From positions 1-48,830 of the forward strand of contig JAPLNX010000520.1 of assembly GCA_026400935.1 (NCBI GenBank): a stretch of DNA of 48,830 nucleotides. The letters are read 5' to 3'. The position numbers and the translations under genes are program-made. Below the pieces are notes generated by a model. That model ran no database searches, was not told the DNA's origin, and saw only the letters and a program-made list of their open reading frames with translations. Source of the DNA: Planctomycetia bacterium (GTDB lineage: Bacteria > Planctomycetota > Planctomycetia > Planctomycetales > Planctomycetaceae). Within the stretch, counting starts at the first letter, position 1, and the number at the start of each line of letters is the position of its first letter. Below, piece after piece: positions 33,141 through 41,622 of this stretch.

Positions 33141-34642
33141 ACGTTGGCCTTACCATCTCCTTGGCCGAGGTTTCGAGTTCGTCCTGCGATGCCGCTGGCG
33201 ACAGCACCCACCGTGATTCCGACCAGCAGCGAGCAGGGAATGATCCACACAAAGCTGACAGTCAGCGGCAGGCCGAGATCTTTCGAGTACGCGATGCACA
33301 CTGCGGTCGCGATGCTGGACAGCAAGCCCAGCCATGCTCCGAACGCGTTGGCCCAGCGGACAAACAACGCCAGAAAGAAGAGCACGAACAGCGGAGCGGT
33401 CAGCAGGTTGATCAGCTTGAAGCAACGTTCGACGAGGTTTCCGACGAACAGCAGATTGAGCATGCTCAGTGCCACAGCGACCACGGCCACCAGCCACGTC
33501 AGACATTTCAGTCGCGACACCGTCGCCGTGTCCGAGGACGTGTTCGAGGATCGTCTCGACAGAAAATCTTTCTCCAGCACGGCACAGGCCGAGTTCACTC
33601 CTGACGAGAGGCTCGACAGCGCGGCGGACAGAATCGCGGCCAGCACCAGTCCCGACAGTCCCGCCGGCATGTGCGCCATGATGAATCGTGGAAAGAGTTG
33701 ATCGCCGATCGAATGCAGTGTCTGACCTGCAGCGAGGTCGGGCGGGTGCACACGGTAGAACCCCAGAACTGCGACGCCCGTCAGCCCCAGCAACAATGAC
33801 GCCGACACATCCGTGACCTGCGAAACCAACAACGTCTTGCGCGCGGCCGATGCATCGCGCGTCGAGAGGAATCGCTGGATCGACATCTGGTCCGAGCCGT
33901 TCGTGCAGACGTACCACAGCGTCGTTGAGATCATCAGCATGCCGAACGAAACGCGCGCGTCGGGATCGAAGCCCCAATTCGGTTCCTGCCAGTGACTCGG
34001 CCACTCGGTCGGCCACCATTCGCTGACGCCGCCCATCTGAACGGTGATCACCGCCACTGTGACGACAGCTCCCGCCAGCATCGTGATCGACTGGATCGCG
34101 TCCGTCATCACAACCGCCTTCAGACCGCCAGTTGATGAATACAGCGCCGTGATCACACCGAGTATGACGCACAGCCCAGCGGTCCAACCTGGGTCAAGCC
34201 CCAGCAACGGCACGAGCACCACGCTGCTGGTGGCGAACAGAATCGTCGCCATCCAACCCAGACGCAGCAGCAGGAAGACGCCCGCCCCGGCCAGACGAAT
34301 ACTCATTCCCAACCGCGATTCGAGCAACTGATAGGCACTCGTCACTTGCTGACGCATGAGCAGAGGAATCAACCCATAGCCGACGATCACAAAGATCAAG
34401 GGGTGCGCGGCCGACTGCGTCAACATCATCGGCCCATTGGCGATCATCTCGCCTGGGTTGCCGAGATACGACAACGTGCTGACAAGCGTGGCGAACAACG
34501 ACAGTCCCAACGCGATCGGCGACATCCTCCGCCCACCCAGCAGATAGTCGTCTGCCGTCTTGTTCTGCCGCGAATAGAACGCGCCGACCGCCAGCATCAA
34601 CGCGGCGTATCCGGACAGAACCAGCCAATCGAGAATCTTCAC
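33137..34642 (-). CDS. Sodium:solute symporter (SSS family)
   Basis: The 501-residue product has about 13 membrane helices, and the N-terminal pattern TADDYLLGGRRMSPIALGLS followed by LSYLGNPGEM is typical of SSS permeases. SSS members import sugars, sialic acids, amino acids or carboxylates with Na+. It is the first gene of the leftward set, divergent from the propeller gene at 34836, and overlaps the aldolase gene by 4 nt. The aldolase probably acts on the imported solute. The 193-nt divergent region contains a candidate promoter and an imperfect palindrome. The AGGA site lies about 15 nt upstream of the ATG, rather far, so the exact start is fairly but not fully certain. Confidence 0.88.
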   Translation of the reverse strand: MKILDWLVLSGYAALMLAVGAFYSRQNKTADDYLLGGRRMSPIALGLSLFATLVSTLSYLGNPGEMIANGPMMLTQSAAHPLIFVIVGYGLIPLLMRQQVTSAYQLLESRLGMSIRLAGAGVFLLLRLGWMATILFATSSVVLVPLLGLDPGWTAGLCVILGVITALYSSTGGLKAVVMTDAIQSITMLAGAVVTVAVITVQMGGVSEWWPTEWPSHWQEPNWGFDPDARVSFGMLMISTTLWYVCTNGSDQMSIQRFLSTRDASAARKTLLVSQVTDVSASLLLGLTGVAVLGFYRVHPPDLAAGQTLHSIGDQLFPRFIMAHMPAGLSGLVLAAILSAALSSLSSGVNSACAVLEKDFLSRRSSNTSSDTATVSRLKCLTWLVAVVAVALSMLNLLFVGNLVERCFKLINLLTAPLFVLFFLALFVRWANAFGAWLGLLSSIATAVCIAYSKDLGLPLTVSFVWIIPCSLLVGITVGAVASGIAGRTRNLGQGDGKANV

Positions 34643-34691
34643 GGCAGTGTTTCCTGGATGGATGGAAATTGGCAGCGGTCTCTTGGAATTC

Positions 34692-34718
34692 TGAATAAAT
34701 GGTATTATTGTGATTTCA
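34692..34718. promoter_or_regulatory. Imperfect palindrome, possible operator for a GntR regulator
   Basis: The 27-nt segment starts TGAATAAATGGTA and ends GTGATTTCA, with TGAA/TTCA at the ends and a TATTA core. Seven of 13 symmetric pairs match. It lies in the divergent region of the island and overlaps the spacer and -10 of the candidate leftward promoter, a position suited to repression. No second copy was found at the other promoters by eye, so assignment is tentative. Confidence 0.3.
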
Positions 34719-34727
34719 TGAGTGCAA
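34699..34727 (-). promoter_or_regulatory. Candidate promoter for the leftward symporter operon
   Basis: On the minus strand TTGCAC (34722-34727) and TACCAT (34699-34704) are 17 nt apart. Match to the sigma-70 consensus is modest (3 and 4 of 6). It lies about 57 nt upstream of the symporter ATG. Confidence 0.28.
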
Positions 34728-34835
34728 GCACGTCACTTTAACCGCATTGACCCCGGTAAAAAGGGGTTTATCGGGCATGATTCATGGCGTATTCCAGCTC
34801 TAAATGCCGCCTTCAAATCCACCGGAGAGTGAAGC

Positions 34836-36308
34836 ATGTTTCGATGCAACCTAATGATCGCCGCAGTGGCCGCGATCCTGTTCGGCGGACTTGCTCCCGT
34901 GTTCGCTGCCGATGAGGCGGTGATGTCCCTTGGCACGCGCCGCGAACTGTTCGTTGATCAGGTCCTCATTGAAAAGTTGGCGGGCGTTTCTCTGCAGCTT
35001 CAACATCCGCAGTCGGCCGGTATCGCGCTGAAATTCGATCAGCCGTGGGAAGGTCAGGTCAGCGGGTACGTCACCGTGATTCACGACGGCGATCTTTATC
35101 GCATGTACTACCGTGGCCGCCCTCTGACCGGTTACGGCGACACCGATCCCCGCGCGCAGGAAGTGACCTGTTACGCAGAAAGCCGCGACGGCATCACCTT
35201 CACGCGGCCGAAGCTCGGTCTGATCTCGTTCGGGGGCAACAAGGACAACAACGCCATCCTCGCTGATGTCGGCCATGTGACCCACAACTTCGCGCCGTTC
35301 CTCGATACGCGTCCTGGCGTGCCAACGGCGGAACGCTTCAAAGCCGTGGGCGGCAGCAGCCAGTCCGGGCTGATCGCATACGTTTCCGAAGACGGCATTC
35401 ATTTTCGCAAGTTGCAGGACAAGCCGATCATCACTGGCGGCGCGTTCGATTCGCAGAACAACGTCCTCTGGTCCGATCACGAACAGTGCTACGTCTGTTT
35501 CTTTCGCACGTTCAAGAACGACGTGCGATGGATCACGCGAACGACTTCGACCGACTTCGTGAACTGGACGCCGGCGGTCGACATGACCTTTGGCGAGGCT
35601 CCGAACGAGCACCTCTACACGAATCAGACGGTGGCCTATTTCCGCGCGCCACACATCTACATCGGCACGGCGGCCCGCTTCTGGCCCGGCCGCCGTTCGC
35701 TGACGGACGAGCAGGTCACCGCGCTGCAACTCGACGCCCCAGTGAACTACGGCGGCTTGAAGCTGGAGTCTTCCGACGCCGTGCTGCTGACCAGTCGCGG
35801 CGGCAACCGCTACGACCGAGTCTTCCTGGAATCGCTCGTTCGTCCTGGCACCGACCTGAAGAACTGGACGGCGCGGTCCAACTACCCGGCTCGCGGGATT
35901 GTCCCAACGGGGCCAACCGAGATGTCGGTCTACGTCCAAAGAAACTATGGCCAGCCGACGCATCATCTTGAGCGACTGACTTTGCGGACTGACGGTTTCG
36001 CGGCCGTGCATGCGGGATATCAGCCCGGCGAACTCATCACGAAACCAATCACGTTCGAGGGGCAGCGGCTCACGTTGAACATGTCCTCCAGCGCCGCAGG
36101 TGGCGTGTCTGTCGAAATACAGGACGCCGCTGGTCAGGCGATTCCCGGTTTCACGCTCGCCGAGTGCCGCGAACTCAATACGGACGACCTGGCCTGCACG
36201 GTTTCGTGGAAGAACGGTTCCAACGTGAGTTCATTGGCAGGCAAGCCGATCCGCCTGCGAATTCGCCTGAAAGATGCGGACCTGTTCGCATTGCAGTTCG
36301 TGAAGTGA
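34836..36308 (+). CDS. Exported five-bladed-propeller protein, GH32/43-like (paralogue B)
   Basis: The 490-residue product has a signal peptide (hydrophobic 5-22, cleavage near VFA-ADE), then GTRRELFVDQVLIEKLA. Propeller-type repeats follow (CYAESRDGITFTRPKLG, ITRTTSTDFVNWTP), with a C-terminal beta-sandwich ending LKDADLFALQF. It is homologous over its full length to the gene at 27555-28979, which lies in the opposite arm of the island. A GGAGAG site is 8 nt upstream of the ATG. It heads the rightward set, 22 nt before the HpcH aldolase gene. Probably an exported glycan-active enzyme or binding protein; catalytic residues not assigned. Confidence 0.77.
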   Translation: MFRCNLMIAAVAAILFGGLAPVFAADEAVMSLGTRRELFVDQVLIEKLAGVSLQLQHPQSAGIALKFDQPWEGQVSGYVTVIHDGDLYRMYYRGRPLTGYGDTDPRAQEVTCYAESRDGITFTRPKLGLISFGGNKDNNAILADVGHVTHNFAPFLDTRPGVPTAERFKAVGGSSQSGLIAYVSEDGIHFRKLQDKPIITGGAFDSQNNVLWSDHEQCYVCFFRTFKNDVRWITRTTSTDFVNWTPAVDMTFGEAPNEHLYTNQTVAYFRAPHIYIGTAARFWPGRRSLTDEQVTALQLDAPVNYGGLKLESSDAVLLTSRGGNRYDRVFLESLVRPGTDLKNWTARSNYPARGIVPTGPTEMSVYVQRNYGQPTHHLERLTLRTDGFAAVHAGYQPGELITKPITFEGQRLTLNMSSSAAGGVSVEIQDAAGQAIPGFTLAECRELNTDDLACTVSWKNGSNVSSLAGKPIRLRIRLKDADLFALQFVK

Positions 36309-36330
36309 TCTCTTTTCTAGGACCCAGCCC

Positions 36331-37158
36331 ATGCGACCGAGTCGAGTCAAAGCCAAACTGAAGCGCGGCGAGCCGGCGCTTATCACCTGTTGCCACTTCA
36401 TCGATCCCAGTGTGTATGAGCTCGTCAGCTTGTTGGGGTTCGACGGGATCTGGCTCGATCTGGAGCATCATTCGACGAGCGACGAGACCGCCTCGAATCT
36501 GATGCGCGCCGCGCGCGTCGGAGCGTCGGACGTTATCGCGCGACCTGCCAAAGGTGAGTTCATGCGCATGGGGCGGCTGCTGGAAGCCGGAGCGCAGGGG
36601 ATCATGTATCCGCGCTGTGAGTCAGCCGAGGAAGCCGCCGAACTGGTGCGGTGGGCGAAGTTCGCTCCTCAGGGCGAACGCGGCGTGGACGGTGCGAATG
36701 GAGACAACCCGTACTGCGCGATTCCGATGGTGCCGTACCTGAAGGCGGCCAATGAGCACACGCTGCTCATCGCGCAATTGGAATCCCCCAATGCACTCGA
36801 TCATGCGGCAGCGATCGCGGCTGTGCCCGGCGTGGACGTGCTGATGTTGGGGCCCGGCGACCTGAGCGTCGTCGCGGGCATCCCGTACCAGTTCGATCAC
36901 CCGATCATCATCGACGCCTACCGACGCGTTGCCGAGGCCGCGAAGAACGCAGGCAAATGGTGGGGCACGGTCAGTGGCAGTCCCGAGCACACGCAGAAGC
37001 TGTTCGATCTGGGAGCGAAGTTCATCTGCCACGGCGCCGATCTGATCATGGTTAAGCAGGGCATGGAACAGATTCAACAGCGGTACGCCCCGCTGGGATT
37101 CACCTTCGACAACCGGCTCGCCGCCGAAGCGGCCCTTCTCATTGAAAGCCAGTCATGA
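36331..37158 (+). CDS. HpcH/HpaI-family class II 2-keto-acid aldolase
   Basis: The 275-residue product shows the family active site: the general-base His in WLDLEHHS (His46), Arg71 in IARPAK, and the metal ligands Glu151 in AQLES and Asp177 in LGPGDLS. Family members cleave 2-keto-3-deoxy sugar acids or 4-hydroxy-2-oxo acids to pyruvate and an aldehyde using a divalent metal. It follows paralogue B by 22 nt with an AGGA site, and its last codons overlap the next gene by 4 nt. Together with the DapA-type enzyme this makes two mechanistically different aldolases in one island, suggesting a branched or two-step keto-acid pathway. Confidence 0.88.
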   Translation: MRPSRVKAKLKRGEPALITCCHFIDPSVYELVSLLGFDGIWLDLEHHSTSDETASNLMRAARVGASDVIARPAKGEFMRMGRLLEAGAQGIMYPRCESAEEAAELVRWAKFAPQGERGVDGANGDNPYCAIPMVPYLKAANEHTLLIAQLESPNALDHAAAIAAVPGVDVLMLGPGDLSVVAGIPYQFDHPIIIDAYRRVAEAAKNAGKWWGTVSGSPEHTQKLFDLGAKFICHGADLIMVKQGMEQIQQRYAPLGFTFDNRLAAEAALLIESQS

Positions 37159-38183
37159 CGCTGCCGCATTCAGTTCTGATCGTGGGTGTCGGTTCGATCG
37201 GTGAACGGCATTTGCGCTGCTTTCAGTCGACGGGACGAGCCGACGTGTCGTTCGTCGAAGTCAACCCCTCACTGCGGGCGACGATCGCGGAACGCTACGG
37301 CGTGCGCGGATATGAAGACCTTGAAGCGGCTCTGGTGGATCGGGGCGGCGCGGCGCCGAGCAACTCGCTCTCGGCCGTCGTCGCAACGCCAGCGAATCGA
37401 CATCTGGAGATTGCATCACGGCTTGCCGAAGCCGGTCGGCACTTGTTGATTGAGAAGCCCCTCAGCACCGGGATCGACGGCCTTGATCGGCTGGAACGCG
37501 CGGTTTGCGAGCGTGGTGTGGTCGTCAGTGTGGCCTATGTCTATCGCTGCTTTCCGGTGCTAGCCGCGATGCGGGATGCGTTGTTGAGCGGTCGATTCGG
37601 GAAACCCGTCGAGATCGTCGCCGTCTGTGGCCAGAATTTTCCGACCTACCGTCCCGCCTATCGCGACATTTACTACAACGATCATGCGACGGGTGGCGGC
37701 GCGATTCAGGACGCGCTCACTCATGTGCTCAATGCGGGTGAATGGTTGGTTGGCCCGATCGATCGACTCGTGGCCGATGCGGCGCATCAGGTGCTCGCCG
37801 ACGTGACGGTTGAGGACACCGTGCATGTGCTGACGCGCCAAGGCGACGTGCTCGGCAGTTACAGCCTCAATCAACATCAAGCACCGAACGAAGTCACTCT
37901 GACCGTCATCTGTGAGCAGGGCATAGTTCGCTGGGAATCGCACGCGCATCGCTGGCGCTGGATGCTGCGCCCGGACGAGCCGTGGCACGACGAGCCGCAT
38001 GAACCACTACCCCGCGATGGCGCGTTTATCACTCAGGCCAACCGCTTTCTCGATGCGGTGGAAGTGATGGCGAAACCGCTTTGCAGCCTGGACGAGGGCG
38101 AGCAGACCTTGCGCGTCAACCTGGCCGCTTTGGCCAGCGTCGCATCTCGGAGTTGGCAAACCGTGGGAGGACACTCGTCATGA
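37155..38183 (+). CDS. Gfo/Idh/MocA-family NAD(P)-dependent oxidoreductase
   Basis: The 342-residue product has an N-terminal Rossmann fold (LIVGVGSIGERHL, residues 8-20), the EKPLS block near residue 97 that carries the catalytic Lys, and the family's second domain with GGGAIQDALTHVLN. These enzymes oxidise or reduce sugar hydroxyl or keto groups, or open glycosidic bonds by redox steps. ATGA overlaps at both ends (37155-37158 with the aldolase, 38180-38183 with the SDR) tie it into one translationally coupled set. The substrate is most likely the sugar or sugar acid processed by the island. Confidence 0.88.
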   Translation: MTLPHSVLIVGVGSIGERHLRCFQSTGRADVSFVEVNPSLRATIAERYGVRGYEDLEAALVDRGGAAPSNSLSAVVATPANRHLEIASRLAEAGRHLLIEKPLSTGIDGLDRLERAVCERGVVVSVAYVYRCFPVLAAMRDALLSGRFGKPVEIVAVCGQNFPTYRPAYRDIYYNDHATGGGAIQDALTHVLNAGEWLVGPIDRLVADAAHQVLADVTVEDTVHVLTRQGDVLGSYSLNQHQAPNEVTLTVICEQGIVRWESHAHRWRWMLRPDEPWHDEPHEPLPRDGAFITQANRFLDAVEVMAKPLCSLDEGEQTLRVNLAALASVASRSWQTVGGHSS

Positions 38184-38992
38184 GTCACTCATCGAATTCA
38201 CACGAGCCGACGATCCCGCAACTGTTTGATCTGAGCGGTCGCGTTGCGCTTGTCACCGGTGGTTGCGGGCATTTGGGATCGGCGATGTGCCGCGCATTGG
38301 CCGAAGCAGGCGCGTCGGTCGTTGTGACCAGTCGGGAGGCATCAAAGGCTCAAGCACTCGCCGAGACGTTGCCACGCACTGGCAGCGCGCGGCACTTTGG
38401 CATCGCGCTCGATCACATGAATCCAGATTCTTTGTCGGCGAGCTTTCAGGAAGCGGTGTCGCTGGCCGGTGCAGTCGATGTGGTCGTCAATAACGGACAC
38501 GAAGGCTTAGGGGCCGATTGGTCGACCGTCACCGCAGAAGAGTTTTCGAGACACCTTGGTAACGCGACGGGCTACTTCCTGCTGTCGCGGCTGCTGCGTG
38601 ACCATGCAGTCGAACGAGGTGCTGCGGCGAGCGTGATTCTGCTGGGTTCGATGTATGGCGTCGTCGGCTCGTACCCGGATGCCTATGAAGAGATTTGCTC
38701 TGCGAGTCCGGTTGCCTATCACGCGCTCAAAGGGGGCATCGTTCACATGACCCGACATCTGGCGGTGTACTGGGCGAAGGACCGTGTGCGTGTGAATTGC
38801 CTGAGCCCCGGTCCGTTTCCCGGACCGAAAGCTCCCGCCGCGATGGTCGAGCGACTGCTCACGAAGTCGCCGCTGAGACGCATGGGAACGCCGAGTGAAC
38901 TCAAAGGCCCGCTCGTGTTCCTGGCCTCGGATGCGAGCAGTTATGTGACCGGACAAAACCTGATCGTCGATGGCGGCTGGACCGCGTGGTGA
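38180..38992 (+). CDS. Short-chain dehydrogenase/reductase (SDR)
   Basis: The 270-residue product is a classical SDR: TGGCGHLG at 26-33 for NAD(P), NNGHEG at 104-109, and the catalytic Ser157, Tyr180 and Lys184 (YHALK). The C-terminal region NCLSPGPFPGPKAP is also typical. The ATG at 38180 is preferred to the longer open frame (38081) because it overlaps the preceding stop as ATGA. It probably performs a second redox step on the sugar acid, next to the Gfo/Idh enzyme. It ends just before a cluster of REP-like repeats that separates it from the fused amidohydrolase-aminotransferase gene. Confidence 0.88.
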   Translation: MSHSSNSHEPTIPQLFDLSGRVALVTGGCGHLGSAMCRALAEAGASVVVTSREASKAQALAETLPRTGSARHFGIALDHMNPDSLSASFQEAVSLAGAVDVVVNNGHEGLGADWSTVTAEEFSRHLGNATGYFLLSRLLRDHAVERGAAASVILLGSMYGVVGSYPDAYEEICSASPVAYHALKGGIVHMTRHLAVYWAKDRVRVNCLSPGPFPGPKAPAAMVERLLTKSPLRRMGTPSELKGPLVFLASDASSYVTGQNLIVDGGWTAW

Positions 38993-38996
38993 AATT

Positions 38997-39183
38997 GTCG
39001 TGGACCGCTCCGCGGTCCAACAGCGCGTGGTCGCAACCAAAAGTACGACGGACATCTTGTCCGTCGATCCGGGCCGGACGGACAAGATGTCCGTCCTACA
39101 AAATGCGAGCAAGACAACAAGAAGATGCCGCCAAGTAGTACGTTGGATCGCGGAGCGATCCACGACTTTCCTGTCGGAGCTAC
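38997..39183. repeat. Nested REP/BIME-like palindrome cluster
   Basis: Outer pair: GTCGTGGACCGCTCC at 38997 onward (25 nt) and its near reverse complement at 39142-39166, with paired (compensated) differences in the stem. On the minus strand the right copy continues to a GTAG head at 39180-39183 (GTAGCTCCGACAG). Inner pair: 39043-39066 and 39076-39099, each a GACGGACA/TGTCCGTC hairpin, the right copy carrying CTAC. This fills most of the 224-nt gap between the SDR and fusion genes. It is a typical arrangement of repetitive extragenic palindromes; it may also affect transcript stability. Confidence 0.75.
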
Positions 39184-39216
39184 AAAACCAAGACAACACT
39201 TTTCTTGGAACTCAAC

Positions 39217-41622
39217 ATGCCCGTCTCGATCAACGATTTCTCGCCACACGATCAGCAGATTTGGGATGAAGAACTGCAAGACTTCGTTCCCGATCGCGTG
39301 TTCGACGCGCACATCCACATGTTTCATCCCGAGCATCTGACGGCGGCTCCGGCGAGTGCGTGGGGACATACCGATTTCTCAGCGCTGCAGCAGTGGGCCG
39401 CGCGGTTGTATCCCGGTCGTGAGACGCATTTTCTGGTGCTGGGGACGCCGATTCGGGGCATCGACGTGACGGCTCACAATCGCTGGTGCATCGAGCAGGT
39501 CAGCCACGACCCGCAGTCGCGAATGAATCGACTGGTGACCCCGTCGTGTCGAGTGCAGGACATCGAGCGCGATGTGCGCGAACAGGGCTTCATCGGACTC
39601 AAGCCCTATCGGTTGTTCTCCGTCACGGGCGACATCGCGCAGTGCCGGATTCATGAGTTCCTGCCGCACGAGCAACTGGAGCTAGCGAATGAATTGGGAC
39701 TGTGGGTTACGATGCACCTCTCCCGGTTTCATGGCTGCGCGGACGAGTTCAACCTGGACGACCTGCGGGAGTTCACCGGAAGCCGCTACCCGAACGTCAA
39801 ATGGATTCTGGCTCATTGCGCCCGCAGCTTTACGTATTGGCCGATCCGCAAGGCGATCGATCAACTGCGTGACATGCCGAATATCTGGTACGACGTTTCG
39901 GCCGTGACCGACGTGCGACCGCTGATCACGTTGTTCTCGCGCGAGGATCGGCGTCGCATTCTTTACGGCTCGGACGGTGTCGACGCGACGTACTTTCACG
40001 GGCAGTACGCCGCGATGGGGCGGGCATGGCAGTACGTGGATATCGATCGCTTCAACCTACAGTTTCCGCACTGCGACGGCCGGCCGATTCTGGCGATCTA
40101 TGAGCAACTGCTGTCGATGAAGCATGCAGCGGAGATCGCTCAGTGGTCCAAAGATGACATTCAAAACCTCTTCTGGAGAAACGCGGTCGCCGCCTTCGGA
40201 GTGAGCTTCGGGGATGACGATCAGACCGCGCCGCAGAGTAGGTTGGGACTCCGTCCCGACGCGCTTGGCGGAAGTGTCGGGACGGAGTCCCAACCTACGC
40301 AGACACAAGCCACCTACGCCCGCGCGAAGCAGCTCATTCCTGGCGGAACGCAATTGCTCAGCAAGCGGCCGGAGATGTTCGCTCCCGGACTCTGGCCCGC
40401 CTATGCGCACGAAGCTCGTGGTTGTGAAGTGACCGATCTTGATGGTCGACGCTTCATCGACATGACGACCTCCGGCATCGGTTCTTGTTTGCTGGGGTAC
40501 GCCGACCCCGATGTCACCGCAGCCGTTCAACGCCGCATCTCGCTCGGATCGATGTCGACGCTGAATGCCGCCGAGGATGTCGAACTGGCCGAGCTGCTGA
40601 TCGAACTGCATCCGTGGGCCGAACAGGTTCGCTATGCCCGCTCCGGCGGCGAGTCGATGTCGATCGCCGTCCGCATCGCTCGTGCGGCGACTGGTCGAGA
40701 CAAGATCGCGTTCTGCGGCTATCACGGTTGGTCCGACTGGTACCTCGCGGCGAATGTGAATCCCGCAGGCGCGACGGACAGCCTGCAAGGTCACCTGCTG
40801 CCGGGTTTGGCACCGGCCGGCGTGCCGCGCGGCCTGGCCGGGACAGCGCTCCCTTTTACCTACAACCGGCTGCAGGAACTCGAGCAGCTTGTCACTCGGC
40901 ATGGCCATGAATTTGCGGCGGTCGTGATGGAGCCGACTCGATCCACTGATCCCGAGCCGGGCTTTCTGGAAGGTGTTCGCGAACTGTGCGACCGCTGCGG
41001 CGCGACGCTGATTTTCGACGAAATCTCGTCCGGCTGGCGGATGCATCTCGGCGGTGCGCATCTGAAGTACGGGGTGATGCCGGACGTCGCCGTCTTCGCC
41101 AAGGCTCTTGGAAACGGTCACCCGATGGCCGCGATCATCGGTCGGCGGCGGGTCATGGAGGCCGCTCAAACATCGTTCATCTCGAGCACCTACTGGACAG
41201 AAGCCGTGGGGCCGACGGCGGCCCTGGCGACAATTCGCAAACTGCGCGAGGTCGATATCGCGGCTCATACCGGTCGCATCGGGGGGCTGATGCGTGACGG
41301 CTGGAAGCATCTCGGTCAGCGATGGAAAGTGCCGGTGAAAGTCTCCGGCCACCCGGCGCTGCTCCACCTGAGTTTCGATCACGAACAAGCGGCCGCGCTG
41401 GGGACACTCGTCACCGCGCGAATGCTCCCGCGCGGCTTCCTCACGGGCAGCGGTTTCTATCCCAGCTACGCCCACAAGGAACATCACCTCACCCAATACT
41501 TGGCCGCCCTCGAACCGGTCTTCGCCGAACTCGCTGAGGCGATCCGTCTGGACGACGTGCTGCAACGACTTCAATCAATCGGCGTTCCGGTTCGTCATAC
41601 CGGCTTCGCCCGGCTGACGTGA
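39217..41622 (+). CDS. Fusion: amidohydrolase (Amidohydro_2-like) plus class III PLP aminotransferase (GSA-aminomutase-like)
   Basis: The 801-residue product has two complete enzymes. Residues 20-335 are a metal-dependent TIM-barrel amidohydrolase: His32 and His34 in DAHIHM, Lys129 in GLKPYR, His167, His200 and Asp253 in YGSDGVD. Residues about 363-800 are a class III aminotransferase near glutamate-1-semialdehyde aminomutase: FDEISSGWRM with Asp601, and the PLP Lys629 in FAKALGNGHP. Between them lies a 22-codon insert produced by a REP-like element (40238-40298). The ATG at 39217 has GGAA 8 nt upstream; a TTG at 39205 is an alternative. Amidohydrolase domains of this type hydrolyse lactones or decarboxylate acids; with the aminotransferase this could process an amino sugar acid. 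It follows the SDR gene after a repeat cluster. Confidence 0.87.
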   Translation: MPVSINDFSPHDQQIWDEELQDFVPDRVFDAHIHMFHPEHLTAAPASAWGHTDFSALQQWAARLYPGRETHFLVLGTPIRGIDVTAHNRWCIEQVSHDPQSRMNRLVTPSCRVQDIERDVREQGFIGLKPYRLFSVTGDIAQCRIHEFLPHEQLELANELGLWVTMHLSRFHGCADEFNLDDLREFTGSRYPNVKWILAHCARSFTYWPIRKAIDQLRDMPNIWYDVSAVTDVRPLITLFSREDRRRILYGSDGVDATYFHGQYAAMGRAWQYVDIDRFNLQFPHCDGRPILAIYEQLLSMKHAAEIAQWSKDDIQNLFWRNAVAAFGVSFGDDDQTAPQSRLGLRPDALGGSVGTESQPTQTQATYARAKQLIPGGTQLLSKRPEMFAPGLWPAYAHEARGCEVTDLDGRRFIDMTTSGIGSCLLGYADPDVTAAVQRRISLGSMSTLNAAEDVELAELLIELHPWAEQVRYARSGGESMSIAVRIARAATGRDKIAFCGYHGWSDWYLAANVNPAGATDSLQGHLLPGLAPAGVPRGLAGTALPFTYNRLQELEQLVTRHGHEFAAVVMEPTRSTDPEPGFLEGVRELCDRCGATLIFDEISSGWRMHLGGAHLKYGVMPDVAVFAKALGNGHPMAAIIGRRRVMEAAQTSFISSTYWTEAVGPTAALATIRKLREVDIAAHTGRIGGLMRDGWKHLGQRWKVPVKVSGHPALLHLSFDHEQAAALGTLVTARMLPRGFLTGSGFYPSYAHKEHHLTQYLAALEPVFAELAEAIRLDDVLQRLQSIGVPVRHTGFARLT
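40238..40298. repeat. REP-like 23-bp perfect inverted repeat between the two fused enzyme domains, with 5-bp flanking repeat
   Basis: The left arm 40238-40260 begins GTAGGTTGGGACTCCGTCCC; the right arm 40276-40298 is its exact reverse complement; spacer 15 nt. Each arm can fold alone (GTTGGGAC with GTCCCGAC, one G-T pair) behind a GTAG head. GCAGA stands on both sides (40233-40237 and 40299-40303). The element (61 nt) plus one 5-nt repeat is 66 nt, exactly 22 codons; removing them restores PQTQATYARA in frame. Confidence 0.85.

Noticed and set aside
34750-34767. ACCCC/GGGGT hairpin in the divergent region as a terminator or riboswitch
   Set aside because: The stem has only 5 bp with an 8-nt loop and no T tract; too weak to call.
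34851-36011. A 386-codon open frame on the minus strand opposite propeller paralogue B
   Set aside because: The plus-strand gene has signal peptide, ribosome site and a homologue at 27555; the antisense product has no domain or start signal.
40057-41574. A 505-codon open frame on the minus strand inside the amidohydrolase-aminotransferase gene
   Set aside because: It is antisense to a gene with intact catalytic motifs on the plus strand, has low-complexity Arg/Gln/His-rich content and no recognisable domain. It is an effect of high GC content.
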